A stretch of DNA of 64,000 nucleotides from Pelecanus crispus (taxonomy: Eukaryota; Chordata; Aves; Pelecaniformes; Pelecanidae), in the NCBI RefSeq assembly GCF_030463565.1, contig NC_134643.1:79047721-79111720 (forward strand), in the 5' to 3' direction. Positions 24,910-37,762 of the stretch are shown here, piece after piece. The notes beneath the pieces are model-generated. The model was not told the origin of the DNA. It saw nothing but the letters and a program-made list of their open reading frames with translations, and ran no database searches. A program made the translations under genes and the position numbers. The stretch's first letter is position 1. Each line of letters begins with the position of its first letter.

Positions 24910-27900
24910 ACTTCTGGGATTCATCAGTGAGTGATTAACAGCTGGACAGCCAAGAGCTTCTAGCTGGACCTTCCCAACACACTATGGGGAAAAAAATTCC
25001 CGCATACTTTTTCTCTTGGACATTGGATTTGAATGTAGATTATATGAAATTGTGTTTTACAAAGTGATTGGTAACTTTAGACTTGTCTAAAGACCCTTTC
25101 AAACTAGCTACATCCCTACCCCACCAATTTAGAAACTGATCCAGGGAGAATGGTTTGTGTCTACATGCTTCTTGAAAGAATGATAGAATTATAACTAATC
25201 TCAGTTGACCCATCAGTGGTGACCTATGTGAAAATATTTTTAGCTGTAGACTCAATAAACCTCTTAACGCCTCTTTAAGAAGGCATCCATGAAAAGTTTT
25301 TTTTCTGCATGTTTAATTTTCCATGGGGCAGACAGCTCTTGAAGTATTGATGTCAAGGGCTGGCTTTCACAGCTTACCCATTGCTAATAGATATTTTCTA
25401 TGAAGAGAATAGATTGCTTGCACCTGACAACAGGAGAAAGTGCTGTTTCCACTTTGAAAAGCCTTTTGGCCAGATTAATGGGGACAGAGCTGCAGCACAT
25501 GCCGGAGGAAGACTGGAGTGCTGCCTGGCGTTACGGCAACACGGCAAGGACTCAGCTGCCTACAAAGGCTAAAAGGCAAAGGAAAAGTGGCATTCAAGGA
25601 CAGGCAGAAGCACAAGTGGTAGCAGTCCTAATGCCAGGAAGATGGTAGTCCTTTTAATGTAAACCCAGCTGGTGTCACCTTCTCTTCTAGCAGTTATTGT
25701 AATGAGTCACGGAAAAGAGCAGCCGACGGCTCCTGAGCAGGTGCTGCAGCTTGTACAGCTCTCTGAGTTCATGAGGAGTCACCCTGCTTTGTTGCAACAG
25801 GCTTCCTCAGCCTAGAGGGCAGAGCCAAGTGTCTACCAAACAGTGCTCCCAAGATTGATCTTTTTGTCTTTCTCTCTGGCCTTCACCCTGTCCTTTGTCT
25901 AGCTAGGCATGCCCCTAGGCCAGCTTCCTTGCTCCCTACGCGCACCAGTATGCCTTAACTCTGACTTTAGAGCACACAGTTGTCAAGTACCTCTTAAGAA
26001 ATAACCTCTCATCATGTCTGGATAGCAAATAGAAAGGGGAACCTTTACTTCAGTTATTCCCTATTATAATCTTCATTATGTTACTAAACGTACTGCAACC
26101 TCAGTAACTATTAGATGTGAAATGCAGACATTAAATGGATGCTTAGAGAGCTTTGGATATGGAAACACTTGCTGTAGGCTGCAGTATGGTCTCCTATATG
26201 CTTGTCTATAGCAAAGATGTTGGTCTGAGATTTGCCAGAATTGAATGAACAGCCCATTAACAGCCAGTGGGCATGGACTGAGACAAATTGTATTCACCTT
26301 TGTGGCAGCTAGTCATGACTGAATCTTGATATTTCCAGAGACTGCACCCTGCTATTTGGGGCCAGGATTTCCATTGCCCCACACAGAACAGCATTCTCTT
26401 TGTACTCATAAAAAGGCTGAAAAATGTAAGGAGACACCCAGGTTAGAAATTGTGCCTATAAGCATATATATCTGTCTGTAGTAAAACCATTTATGCTAAT
26501 AGTTTGTGATAGAGTAACACCTCAGTTTATAAACTTATGATACAGCAAAAGACCTAAAATTGTGTGTCAGTGCTTATGCTGTTAGTTGTTCTGTAGATGG
26601 TTTGGGGGTTTTTTTGTGGTAAAATGGAGGTAGGCAAAACTACATGAAAGTCTTCTGTGACTAGAGATACCGAAATATGTGCCTTAAATTATGCCAGCAA
26701 AACAGCTTATCCTTGATACACTGAAAGTTCCTGTGCATAAGGCATGATTATCTAGCTGAACTTTGAAATGCCCCATGAAATCATGCTAAGCTTCTAGTTC
26801 TACTTGGGAAATTTAATGCAAGATAAAGATTAAAGCTACCAAGTGCATTGTGTTTTTGTTTTCTGAATCTGCAGAACTTGTGCTTATGTTGATCTTGGCA
26901 ACAAATGAGATTAAAAGAGGTCATCTAAAGATAAGATTGTTTATCCCAACTACCTGTACTCTTTCTTCCTCCTGGTCTGCCAGTTAATCTTCACTTATAC
27001 TGATGCATGCCTAGTGTGGGAGGGAAAAAAAAGCAGTGGTGTTTCTTCTGAGCTAGTCTGGAATTATCTCCCCACTTCCATGGAGCATCCAGAAATGATG
27101 GAACACTTGTGCTGTGGTAGGAAAAAAACCTGTTGCTGTGTTTGGAGAAAAAAAAGTAAAAGCTTGCTATAGGAGAGTGAACCCTGTGTCTGGCATGTGT
27201 TGCAGTCCTTATGAACTTCCTGTGACCTTGCTGTATTTCCTGGGAATAATCAGTATTAGCCTCATCTCTTGTGCAGTGAAATACATATTATCCCCTTTTA
27301 GAGGTGGCAAAGAAGGGGTTGATCTGCTAGCTATCAGGACTGCCGTGTCTTGCTCCGAACATAATCTTTTGCCGAAATGAGGAGCACAGTTCAGCTACAT
27401 GTAATGGTTTGGGACTGTGCTTTGCCTAGGTGTCTGTGCACACCGAGGAGGGCTGAGTGGGAAATCAGTGAGCAGCAGGCTGGCAGACCACGACAGCACT
27501 CCCTGAAAGAGGCGTGGATAGAAATAGGGAATTTTCTTATTCAGAACTTGACTCCTGTGAGATTAAACTTCATTCTTTGCTTTTGAAATTGACTGAAGCA
27601 AACAAACTTTGTTTCTTGGATTGACCAAAGTCAGTATTTAGTTACAGAAAGGACAATCATTGTATTTACTTCTATCTTTGGAGTAATGTAATTCATTCCA
27701 CATGACAAGTCAGGGCCAGATCTATCACTGTGGCTAAAGTTGAAGTTAAGAGTTTCTCTGAATGTACCATCTGGGAATTAAGATTGGAGTCTCGTTGTTT
27801 CACAACATACATATCATTCCACGGGCAAATTCCCTACAGCAAGCCAACATTCGCCAGCTGGGAAAGAAGGGGAGGAGTGGTGAGTATGTGGTGGTGCTGT

Positions 27901-30900
27901 GACACAGTGGCCTAGATAAGTAAAGTAGAATGGATTAGGGAAGGGGAGAAAGGGGATTTGTGCCTTCCCAGTACATGGACAAGAACTTAAGGCACGAGAA
28001 GGTGACAATTACTGTTTTGTACACAACTTAAGATGGTTAAAAATGTAAACAGTCTGGTCCACTGCAGCATTTCTCAGAAGGCACACATACGGACATCAGA
28101 AGTACATCGGGGGCATCTATATGTGCCTGGGGTATAGAAAGAGCACATCTGGGGGTGGGGGACAGACCAAAAAAACCCCACCCTTTTGTCACCGCAGAGA
28201 CAGAAACTGCAAAATGCTGACTTCTGAAAGAACTGAAGGCAGATACAGCAGCAGTCTGGTTTCCACAGCATGTTTTTTTTGGGGGGAATGGCAGAGGAGG
28301 TGAAGGTCTCTTCCCATGCCGGAGGAAGCTGACTGACCCACTAATCAGCTTTGGCTGGCACTGTGCTCTGTCCTCTCCCTCACACACCCAAGGGAGGGAA
28401 GCGGGAGCTGCCCACAAGTCACGAGATGATGACAAACATGCCTCAGCACCCGCAGCCTCGCTGCACAGACCCCCATCTTAAGGTGAAGTTACGCTACAGA
28501 CAGAGCCATCCACCAGCTCGCTCCTGCCAAGGAGGGAAAGACTGCCTCTGGTACTGGCTTAGCTGCTCCTTGCTAAACCAATCTGGTTTTGTAACCCAGC
28601 AAACTATTCACTTTCTGAATTTAGCTAATTGAATTGGCTAAGTCTAGGATCAGAGAAGTGGTGGGAGAAGGAAAGGGAGATGGGGAGCATACAAACATGG
28701 AAGCAGAGGAGGAAGGAACAGAGAAATCAGGAGCAGGACAAGGGGCAAAGGGAAGAAATATGGAGGTATCAGGAGGTGAAGAGTCCTTGGTCTTGCAGTA
28801 GAGCAGAGCTGGGAAAGATGTCAGTACTCCTGGTCCAAAGAAACACCTACCATAAGCTGCATAATTAATTATATCAGAGTAAGAAATCTTACAAATAAGG
28901 ATAAAATAGTGAGGAAGGTCCCAGAGCACGCAGTGTCCCTCTGCATGAGGGGTTTGAGCAAATCTGACTGAGCAAATGGACAAAGTAACTATTACAAAAA
29001 AGGGACCAAGAAGTGATAAGCAACCACCCATATGTCCTAGGAATACATTCACGTATTTCTATTGTGAAAGCAATGGGTGTCTGTAGGTGCCAATGGCTAT
29101 TATTAGAGTGAGGAAAGGACAGTTGTTTTAAGGTGAATAAAGGCTGTGATGTCCTATATGTGCTTCTCAGTTTAATTGTCACTGGCCTTCTCTACCAGCA
29201 CAAGTGACGATCAAAGAGGAGAATTATTCAAACTTTTGTGATTTAAAGTTTGGCCAAAGGATGAATAGATAAAAAAAAAGTTTTATATCAATTCCAACTA
29301 AATTAGAGACAAACAACATAGGACAGTTTCTTCCTTCAGAAAACTCAATCTCATGGAAATAATAGATCACAAGAACATGACAGTTTCAGCAATTTTCAAT
29401 GATAAAAGAACAAAAGAATTGCTTCAACTCTTATATTTAATTTTAATAACCAATTTACTTCCAGTAAGGTAAAATATTTAAACTCATTTGGTTTTAGCTC
29501 CATATTGATATTAATTTATTTCATATATTTTAACATTACCAAAAGCACTTATTCAAAGGAAATATTTGAATTTTCAGGCTGAAATATTTCCAAATAACCA
29601 TTTATTTTCTTCTTCATAGCAAAAGAAAAGTAATCTGGGTTTAAGTTCTAAATCAGAATGCAATCGTAGTTGAAAATACTAGACTTTCTCAGAGGAAGGA
29701 AGCTGTAAAATCATAAAAAATGGAGCACAAAACAGCTACAAGAGCATATATTGATTCTGTTCTCATTTTTCAGCTTCTGTTTTGCTGATACAAGAACAGG
29801 ATTTATCAGATATGAGTATCAGGTCAAGAGGAAAAACATGCTAGGGAAAGGTTCGTATCATACTGTAGTAAATATTTAAATGAAGATCAGATGTTTAAAT
29901 GAAACAAAAATTTAGAGCATCAGCACAGTGTATGAACTGACAGTGTTTGGGAAATCTGCTTCAGTCTTCAAGAATTTAGTCAAAACTCTTTGTATGAATT
30001 TATTTCTCCAATGACAAATTCTGAACATATATGCTTATCGAAGTAAAGTCTGTATTATAAAATATGTATTGCTATGGGCTGTTCATTTAACACTAGACAA
30101 TGAATCCTGTAGTATGAATTTGATTGAACTGATTGACTCAGAAGTAGAAAAACAGCAAATGTAGAATAAGAATGTGCATGTAATTTTTTCTTGAGAAACA
30201 ACAACAAAAAATTCTGTAGCAGTCAGCCCTGACCTATAAAAATAACTCTAAAATGAACTCACTCTACAAACAACATCAAATTCCTGGATAAGCTACATAA
30301 GTTAGTCTCAGAATGATTCCGTTATAACAGGGAGACGAGATGCTTGTATTTTAGCAGACGAATCTTGGGATGGGCTGCAATTTAGATAACTTTGGTTACC
30401 ACAGTGTTTTAAATGAGGTCTTCAATGTCTTCCTGTGGAGGCCAATAGAAGTTTCACGAATGGTGCAGACTGTGATGCTAACGTTGCTTATGCAAATTGT
30501 TTCTAGCTGAAGAAGTAAACCTAGTCGCATTTTAATTATAAACATTAATGGCTGGAAGGGGGGAGGGGAGGAATTTGTCTTTCAGTTGTCATGTGCTCAC
30601 AAATCCTTCATTAATTTGTTCTGCTGAGTTGCTTATAAGATTATTGCACAATAGTGAGAGAAGTGGTAAGTCCTGACAAATGCTTACTTTTTAGAGAGAT
30701 GGTTGTTTAACTGTTCCTTCACCATCACATCCTACACTGATGTGTGAAACCCAGGCCTTAATTCTCCAAAGCCTTATGCCCATGCTTAAAGGATGTACTC
30801 CAGGGTCTATAGTCAAAAGAAAGACTTTCACTGACCTCAGTTATCCCTGTAAGACTGGAGTGTGAGTTTGAGTGTACTATGAGAAATTCCTTTGCATACA

Positions 30901-33900
30901 ACTGTTTCAAAATTGATAAGGAGTTGCATTGGTCTGAGCATACTAATCATTGACTGGGGACATTAGGCAACTTCTCAGCATTGTACATGTAGAAGACAAC
31001 TAATGTAACTACATAGATGTGCTTAATTTCTGCTCTCGCTGTCTGCCCCTACCTTTGTTCCTCCTCTGCTGTTTTCTTCAATCGAAGATGGAGCTAGAGC
31101 CCCTTCTCTGGACATGTTTTAGCGAGAGAAGAGAATGGCAGCAGTGCCCATCCTGTCATTCACCACCCAGGAGCATGTTTGCTCAGGATCACAGCTCCCT
31201 CCTCACCGCAAACCATACCACAACATGCAGCCTCTCTTCTAGTTATCCCTGCTCCCCAACTGAAGTTCAGGCAGCCATACCACATAGGTGGCAGGTCTCC
31301 TTTCAGTTAATCACTGCTGTCCTGTTTTATGGGTATAGAACAACACTTTGTCTTTCTGGTACAAATTTTATACTACTTTTCTCACTGAAAAGCATCACTG
31401 AAGTAAGGGGGACCACTCAAAGTAAAAGTCTTATTCAAGCAGAGCAGTTTACTGATTTCTAAAACTAAATGCAAATTCATCAGCAGATTTGAAATGTGAA
31501 TACAATGATTTGCAGCAACTGAAGATCTGGACCTGGCATTTGTTTTTCAATCCTAGTACCCATGGATAGGGAGTTGTTGATTTATAATGGTATTTAAACA
31601 TCTGGTGACACTGGAAGTCTACAGTAATGTTCTTGCTGATTGTGAAATTCTGTAGGATTCCTGGTTAAGCTGGGAGCTTAACAAGTTGTCATTTTCTGCT
31701 GTATAGATTATTTGCCTTCTAAACAATTAGATTGTATCTAGTGCCATCTAGGTGAAAATGAAATGGTAATTAGACCAACAAAAGGAATTAGGTGCTGTTA
31801 TATTTGCCATTTCAACAGCTCTCTTGAAACACTTGATCCCCTGGGATAAAATTTACAGCCTAGAGTTAAGGCTGTGCCTAAATTTCCTGTGTAACACTTG
31901 GGAAGAATGGCAAATTCTTCAAAATGGGATTCACAACAGCCAGGGCCTTGCACAGCTAGCTGCCTAAAATAACTGACAGGAGGATCATGAGGACAGATGT
32001 TTACTTTAAGCTAATAAGAGATGCATAGCTTGGATGCCTTCCTCACTAATCTTAAATAACATCCTTCCTCTATAAACAAAAAGAAAAGGCGCTCTATTCC
32101 TGGTAAAGCAGAGCTATAGGATGAAGAGCCTTCTCCAAGTCCTCCTCCTTGCACTGTAATTCAATGATTAAGACAGAGGTCCAGGCTGAGGAAGGTCACT
32201 TACGAAAACTCCTGTAACACAGCTGGTTGGCCTGTAAATGAAGCTGTAGCCAGCTCTGATGGTTTCAGCCACTCTTCTCTAGCTATGTTCTGGAATAGCT
32301 GCTCCAAACTTCCAGCTCCATAAACAGGGTCCTCAGAGACCTTTTGGGAAAAGACAGACTCCCTAAATTGTCTCTTCTTTCTTTCCTCACCATTTTTAGG
32401 AAGCCTAGAGGCTACAGAATTAATTTAGTGTGACTGGCCACAATGGGCACCAGCCAGTTGTCCAACACCTTCACAATACAGGGATAACTTTCATTAAGTC
32501 CCTCAATATCTCCAGTATAGCTCATTTGAACAGAAAGGTCCCTAAACACTGTGCAGCCTATGGTGTACATCACCCCCATCTAGGCTGCCTCCCTTCCCAC
32601 CCCTGGTCTCTCGGCTCCCCTCGCCCTCTGTTATGTGCCAGTGAATGCCTTTCCCCAGGTCACCTGGCTTACATATGCAGCAAGGAAGCTTGTCCATGGT
32701 GGGTAGCTGTTCAGCACCAGAATGGTTTGAGAAACACCCCAGAGGAAAAAAAAAGTTATTTCCTTGCAGCGTAGTTCCTCCCGCGAGTCCACTGTGCATG
32801 GATGCTTGTATGAGCACAGCCAAGGGTGGCAGAGGGCTGGCAGTGACTGCTCGGGTTGGTATTGTTGCCCGAAAGCTCACTAGAAATTTTTGCTTTGCAA
32901 GACAAACTGCTTGAACTCTTTTCAGCGACCTTCTGTGGCACTTGTGAAGTGCCTGCTCCTGTTGTGCTGGCATTACGTGGTTCTGTCATCCAGCCTGTGG
33001 CTTGATTTAGTCATCTGCAAGGTGCAACTGTCTGGTATAATTTTCTTCCCTTCTCCACCTGGAAGGAAAAAATCCAAGAATTTCAAATCTCTGGTATTTA
33101 AAGAATCAAGGGAACCAGGACTACTATAACAAAAGCCTACATTTATGCACAATGCATATGTTTATATCCCACCCACACACTCTGCTGACGGAGTCTTTAC
33201 CTATGTTCAGCTCTGTAATCTCCTCTCCAGAATTTCTTACCGCATTTTCAAATGTTAAGAAGGGGCTAATGCATGCTGAGCAGATTACTGGTTACTATCT
33301 ACACAAGCAATTATTTCCTTTTATTACAAGTGTTAGTTCCACACTGTTCTCATGAGTTTCCACCTCTCATGGGTGCTGAATGAAGGACCAGCTGTTTCTG
33401 TGTCCACAGTTTCTCTGCAGAATGGGAACCTCTGTAAGTAGATGAGTATAAAATAATCTTCATGTGTATTTCCTGGCTGATGGATCATTGTGCTGCAAGA
33501 CAAGATTCAAAATGCATCATAACTCTTGGGAAATATTCTGCCAGAGAAATTGTTCCTTATGTACATATCTATCTCTAGAATAATTCCCTAAATATTATTG
33601 GTCTTAGAGTTGGGAAGACAAATATCTAGTCTTTAGAGCAGTAACAGGTTTGAGGCCTTTTCTTAGGTGAAGACCAAGGAGGAGGCTTTGCTGAGAATCT
33701 GTCTCAGCAGCTCTTGTAACATGCTAATTATTAGGCCTTTTTATGACAGGATATTAGGTCTTTAAGATGCAACATTATTTGCCATCCAGCAGTTGCCAGA
33801 TATAGTAATATCCATAATTGTAATTAAAAATAATAATATAGTTAATGTAGAAATGACACAGCTTAAGAGAGAAAACAGTAGCCCCATTACAAACAGAAAA

Positions 33901-35362
33901 AGGAACTTGTGCTCTGCAGAACAAGATTTGAAAAATCTAACTCCGGTGGCTACCTGTATTTCCCCCACAGTTTGTTAACCGTACTCGTTTTTTCTTAGTT
34001 TTCTGTCTTAAAGAATAACAAATCCTTCAAAATTAACTAATAAAAAAAGCTAACGTTGCAAGTTAGCAATAGGCATGGTCATTGCTGTATCTCATTTGTA
34101 GGATATATAAAGCTGTATGGGATCTTTAAAAATCAATAAACTGTTGCCACATACATATCGGGCCACAAAGTTACGAAACAAAAATAATGTGAAAATATAT
34201 GAAAAAAGGACCATGTTCATGTGAAATAGTATTAGCCTAGTTGTTCTATACAATAGTTTTGAAACTATGAAGAGTAGAGGCAATGGTTTTGATATCGGAC
34301 CTGAGAAGCAAATTGTAACTCTCAGGATTTATCTGTTTAACTTTGAGAATGAAAAACACAGATCACACCAAGGAATTCAAGATATGAAAAGTCATGGCTT
34401 CTCCTAGCAGAACTAGTCACACTGGTTTCCAGCCACCCTCCAGTATGAAACTGTGCTAAGTGCTGAAGGATTTTTCCTGCTTTTAGAAATAAATTGACAA
34501 AGCAAGACTCTGGTCTCAGATCTCAGTCGCTGTTTTCATTCCTTTAGCATGAGGTGGATAGCCCTTGATTGTTGTGAGTGGGTTACACACACTGCGGATT
34601 AACTAGGCCCTTGCTGGCAGCACAGTGATGCTGAGTGCACACTGCATAGCGTGTGCCCCTTGCACCACACTCTTCTCCAGCTGCTGTCATTTAAGACGCA
34701 TTATGCTCTTGAGAGAGACCTGTTTACAAACAAGTTGGTCAAAGGCAAATGTGCTTGATATGTTTTGTTAGTTACCACCGGTTTTGTATTACCTCTTCTA
34801 AATTTGGATTACAACATTTCTCCCTCCCACATCACTTGGAGTAAGTGAGGGTTGGCAGCAGAATTAGCATTTCAACAGACAGAATTTTTAGGACATGGGA
34901 TGCATCTAGATCCAAGGACCTCCCATATATTTTGAGATTCAGCAATAGCTACAAAATAGTTTACTCAATACCAGCCAAAGTACCAGAGAAGGTACTTCTG
35001 ATATAGCTTCCAAAATGAAGTTCCCAATTTTGCAAGAGCATACGGCTTGAAACAGAGCCTATAAAGAGATTTTTCAAAAGCTGGCCCTACTACCCCCATG
35101 CTTCAGCCATATTACAGAGAAAATAGGGGTCCACCTCTACAGTATGACTTAGTGTTGGATCCTAGCAAAAGGTATGTGAAATGGGTGCTTGATTCCCCCC
35201 CCCCACCACCACCTTTAAGAAAGATGATGGCAGAAGCCTACAGAAAACTCCAGAGGTTGCTTTATCTATCTGCTTTTATATTTTGTATTGCTCCTGTGTG
35301 GGGAAATAATGGAGGATTGGCAAGGAGGATTGTAAACACGCTCAAGTGACTTGCAGCTGGGG
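24910..35362. other. Ten kilobases of intergenic DNA without recognisable elements
   Basis: The longest repeat-free block in the window. The largest open frames (31019-31462, 147 codons; 32542-32973 and 28621-29052 on the minus strand, 143 codons each) show no domain, signal peptide or conserved block that I can name. 29400-30550 is AT rich, with an octamer-like ATGCAAAT near 30490 and TAAT-rich motifs near 30530-30550. It could hold an enhancer or noncoding RNA, but the sequence alone does not show it. Confidence 0.55.
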
Positions 35363-35752
35363 TGTTGAAAACCACATATATCATATTAATTGTTGTTTGG
35401 CCTTGTGTGTTGGACAAGTAGAACATATGTGTTTAGATAACATAGGCCTGTGATAGACTTAGAGGCACCCTGTCAAACATGCTCGAGATTCCTGCCCTGC
35501 TGTGGGAAAGATCAAAGCACAGTGGTAAACTATCCCTGCGTGAATCCTTGATAAACAGGCAAAACCGGCAGGTTTGTTGATCCTCTAGCGTGGACCGAGC
35601 TCTGCGGTGCCTGTGTTCCCGCTTGTGTGCCTCTGCCCGGGTGCTGCTTCAGGGATCCCCCAGTTGGCGAGGTAACAAAAATAAATTTACTCTTTCCATT
35701 TCTTCCGTGGTTTTGTGGTTGTTCCTGCATCCTGCCTGTGCCAGCTCACACA
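35363..35752 (+). mobile_element. ERV 5' LTR, class III type with tRNA-Ser primer
   Basis: A TGTTGAAAACCACATATATC start and a CTCACACA end, directly followed by TT and the primer site. AATAAA at 35690-35695 lies 57 bases before the end, giving a short U5. The right end is firm, since it abuts the primer-binding site. The left end at 35363 is a guess from the TG dinucleotide; no target duplication can be tested because the 3' LTR is missing. Confidence 0.65.
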
Positions 35753-35754
35753 TT

Positions 35755-35772
35755 TGGCGTAGTCGGCAGGAT
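35755..35772 (+). other. Retroviral primer-binding site for tRNA-Ser
   Basis: TGGCGTAGTCGGCAGGAT is the complement of the 3' end of a vertebrate tRNA-Ser (AGA type, ...ATCCTGCCGACTACGCCA), 18 of 18 from memory. It lies two bases after the LTR end, the standard place. Confidence 0.85.
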
Positions 35773-36220
35773 CCAGGAACAGCCATGCCATGGCTGGCAA
35801 AAAAAGTCGGGGACTGGGGAGGCCACGACGGTGACTCCCCGTATTCCAGGATGGCCCAGTACTGAGTGCTGGACCCCCATGGCCACTTTCCTGGCTACAT
35901 GGGCTCTGCTGGAAGCATGGCCTGAAATAGATGATGGGACGGCGGTTACTCCCCAGACAACTGAAATGTCCATGGGCAGATTGCCGTGGAAAGTGGCAGA
36001 GTATTCTCGCAAGATAGTGGGGAGATTGGGATGGTTATTAGTTACCAGTCTTAGAGCTCTTGACCATGAAGTTGTTGCTTTACAGAGTACAATGAGAGAA
36101 TTGGAAAAGGAAGTCAGGACTTTACAAAATGCAAAGGCAATCACACAAGAAGTAATTACTGCTCAAGCAGAGCGGTTCCATGGGCTGCAAGATACTGTAC
36201 AATGTATTGCTAATAAACAG
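35773..36220 (+). pseudogene. ERV leader and gag N-terminal remnant
   Basis: After the tRNA-Ser primer site an open frame continues through an ATG at 35966 into a predicted coiled coil (VVALQSTMRELEKEVRTLQ, then AQAERFHGLQDTVQCIANKQ), the kind of region found near the start of class III gag. It stops at 36220 where the 3' end of a different LTR begins, so gag is truncated after about 85 codons from that ATG. Non-functional. Confidence 0.65.
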
Positions 36221-36280
36221 GGTGGGGGGAGTGAACGAGCGGCTGTGTGGTGCTTAGTCGCTGGCTGGGGTTAAATCACA
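36221..36280 (+). mobile_element. 3'-terminal 60 bases of an LTR of the 11799 family
   Basis: GAGCGGCTGTGTGGTGCTTA and GTCGCTGGCTGGGG match the last 60 bases of the solo LTRs, ending in AATCACA. The rest of the LTR is missing on the left. Confidence 0.85.
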
Positions 36281-36292
36281 AAAATCCTTTTT

Positions 36293-36310
36293 TGGCGCCC
36301 AACATGGGGC
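36293..36310 (+). other. Retroviral primer-binding site for tRNA-Lys (one mismatch)
   Basis: TGGCGCCCAACATGGGGC differs at one base from TGGCGCCCAACGTGGGGC, the site for tRNA-Lys1,2; the change is of the CpG-decay type. It lies 12 bases after the LTR end at 36280, longer than the usual 2-3, so the leader may contain an insertion. Confidence 0.8.
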
Positions 36311-36790
36311 ATGAAGGGTTCAAGATAATGACAGATTTGATTGGAATGTGCTAGACTGAATTCATAGCTGTTACTGCTGTTTAGCTATTAATTGGCAGGC
36401 TTCTGTGTTTGCCCTGGGGCTTGCTTTCCTTACTGTCTGTTAGAGTCTAGTGCTCATTAGTGGCTGCTTTTTGCTTTTGCTGCTTGCTGTACTGCTTATC
36501 ATCTTACTCTGCTGTGCCTGGGAACATTTTGATAACAGCAATGGCTCATGTGCTGATTACGGGATTCAGTGGGGACAGGGTAGCAGTAACAAGAAGTATC
36601 AAAATGCAGCTTTGGAGAGGAGCACCTGCCTCACTAAAACCCTTAATTATACCAGCAGTCACAAATGCTACTGGTAATGTAGGTGCCCTAGCAAACACCT
36701 TGAGGGAAACTGGGGCTGTAACTTTGGGACCATCTGTGTGGGTGGTGAATAAAGGAAAGCCGACAAAACCACAAGGAGTTAAATCATGGG
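36311..36790 (+). pseudogene. ERV internal region (leader and gag-like), broken
   Basis: Follows the tRNA-Lys primer site. An open frame at 36460-36790 (KMQLWRGAPASL, TNATGNVGALANTLRETG) is gag-like by position, but I cannot match a domain to it. It is cut at 36790 by a 65-base LTR insertion plus its 5-base duplication, which shifts the frame. Confidence 0.5.
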
Positions 36791-36855
36791 TGTTGTGGTT
36801 TAGCCCCAGCCAGCAACTAAGCACCACGCAGCCGCTCGCTGCCAAAACCAGGACA
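36791..36855 (-). mobile_element. Miniature LTR, 65 bp, with perfect 5-bp target duplication
   Basis: The outer 50 bases (TGTTGTGGTTTAGCCCCAGC to GCCGCTCGCT) and the other terminal 15 bases (GCCAAAACCAGGACA) of the 11799 family in minus orientation, fused with about 500 internal bases missing. Flanked by ATGGG at 36786-36790 and 36856-36860. It sits in the gag-like region of the ERV. Confidence 0.88.
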
Positions 36856-36860
36856 ATGGG

Positions 36861-37762
36861 TGACAAGAAAACAAATGTGGAATGATCCTGTACAAGGCGG
36901 TGTCCCACAATTAGCAATAAATGGGATTACAACATCAGGAAAGTTTCGCTGACAGCAAAAGTTAGCACCTGTGCAAAAAAGCTGACTGCCCCTGGCCTCA
37001 CCACCAACTCCATGCCCACCCTCGACCCCCACCTGCCACCTCAAGGCAAGGCACTACCTGGCAAATGCTAAAACAGCAGAAATGAAGGTTTGGCAGGTCC
37101 CCCAAAATTGCCGCCACTGTAGCCTCTTACCATGAGGAGGAACAATGCCCCTGTGTTCCTTTAATTATAGAGTGGCAGCCTGGGGGGATTTTACACGTAT
37201 TAGCTCTGGTGGATACTGGGGCTGCGGTTACTGTATTACATAGTAGTATTAATAATAAAGAAGCCACATCACAGATCTGTGGATTGGGGGGAGATCTGAC
37301 CCTTGCCCTCCGAGCGAAGGTTACCTTAGCAACAGGAAATGCCAATCCATTTACCACTACAGTGTTAATTGCCCCAGTTAAAGAACATGTGTTGGGTATT
37401 GATGTGTTGGCAGGACGAACAGCTGAAACTTTAAATGATTGCTTCTGCTTCGGGACTTCACAAGCAGGATTTGCTATAACCGTATTGCGTGGATTCCCAA
37501 AGTGGGATCCTGTTGTGCTGCCCGTGCCTGCCAAGGTGGTAACTGTAAAACAGTATCATATTCCAGGGGGGAGGAGGAAATTACTCAAGCCATTCAGGCA
37601 CTTCAACAAGTGGGAATCATTAAGGAAACTATGACTGCTTTTAATAATCCTGTTTGGCTTGTTCAAAAACCAGATGGCACTTGGAGATTAACTGTAGATT
37701 ATAGAGAATTGAATACAGTCACCCCCACACTTGCAGTTGCAGTACCAGATATGGTTACTCTT
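36861..37762 (+). pseudogene. ERV protease and start of reverse transcriptase (class III, broken)
   Basis: The protease active site LVDTGAAVTVLHS lies at 37206-37244 (Asp-Thr-Gly at 37212-37220), followed by the HVLGIDVLAG block. The reverse transcriptase begins with the QYHIPGG block and then VWLVQKPDGTWRLTVDYREL, typical of ERVL/spuma-like pol. Protease and RT frames differ: the frame changes in a G run at 37566-37571. In-frame stops are seen near 36953 and 37134. RT stops at 37762 before its catalytic YXDD because an LTR piece follows. Confidence 0.85.

Noticed and set aside
31019..31462. A 147-codon open frame with a hydrophobic start, a possible secreted protein
   Set aside because: No domain, no neighbouring exons, no recognisable promoter; a random open frame of this size is expected in 64 kb.
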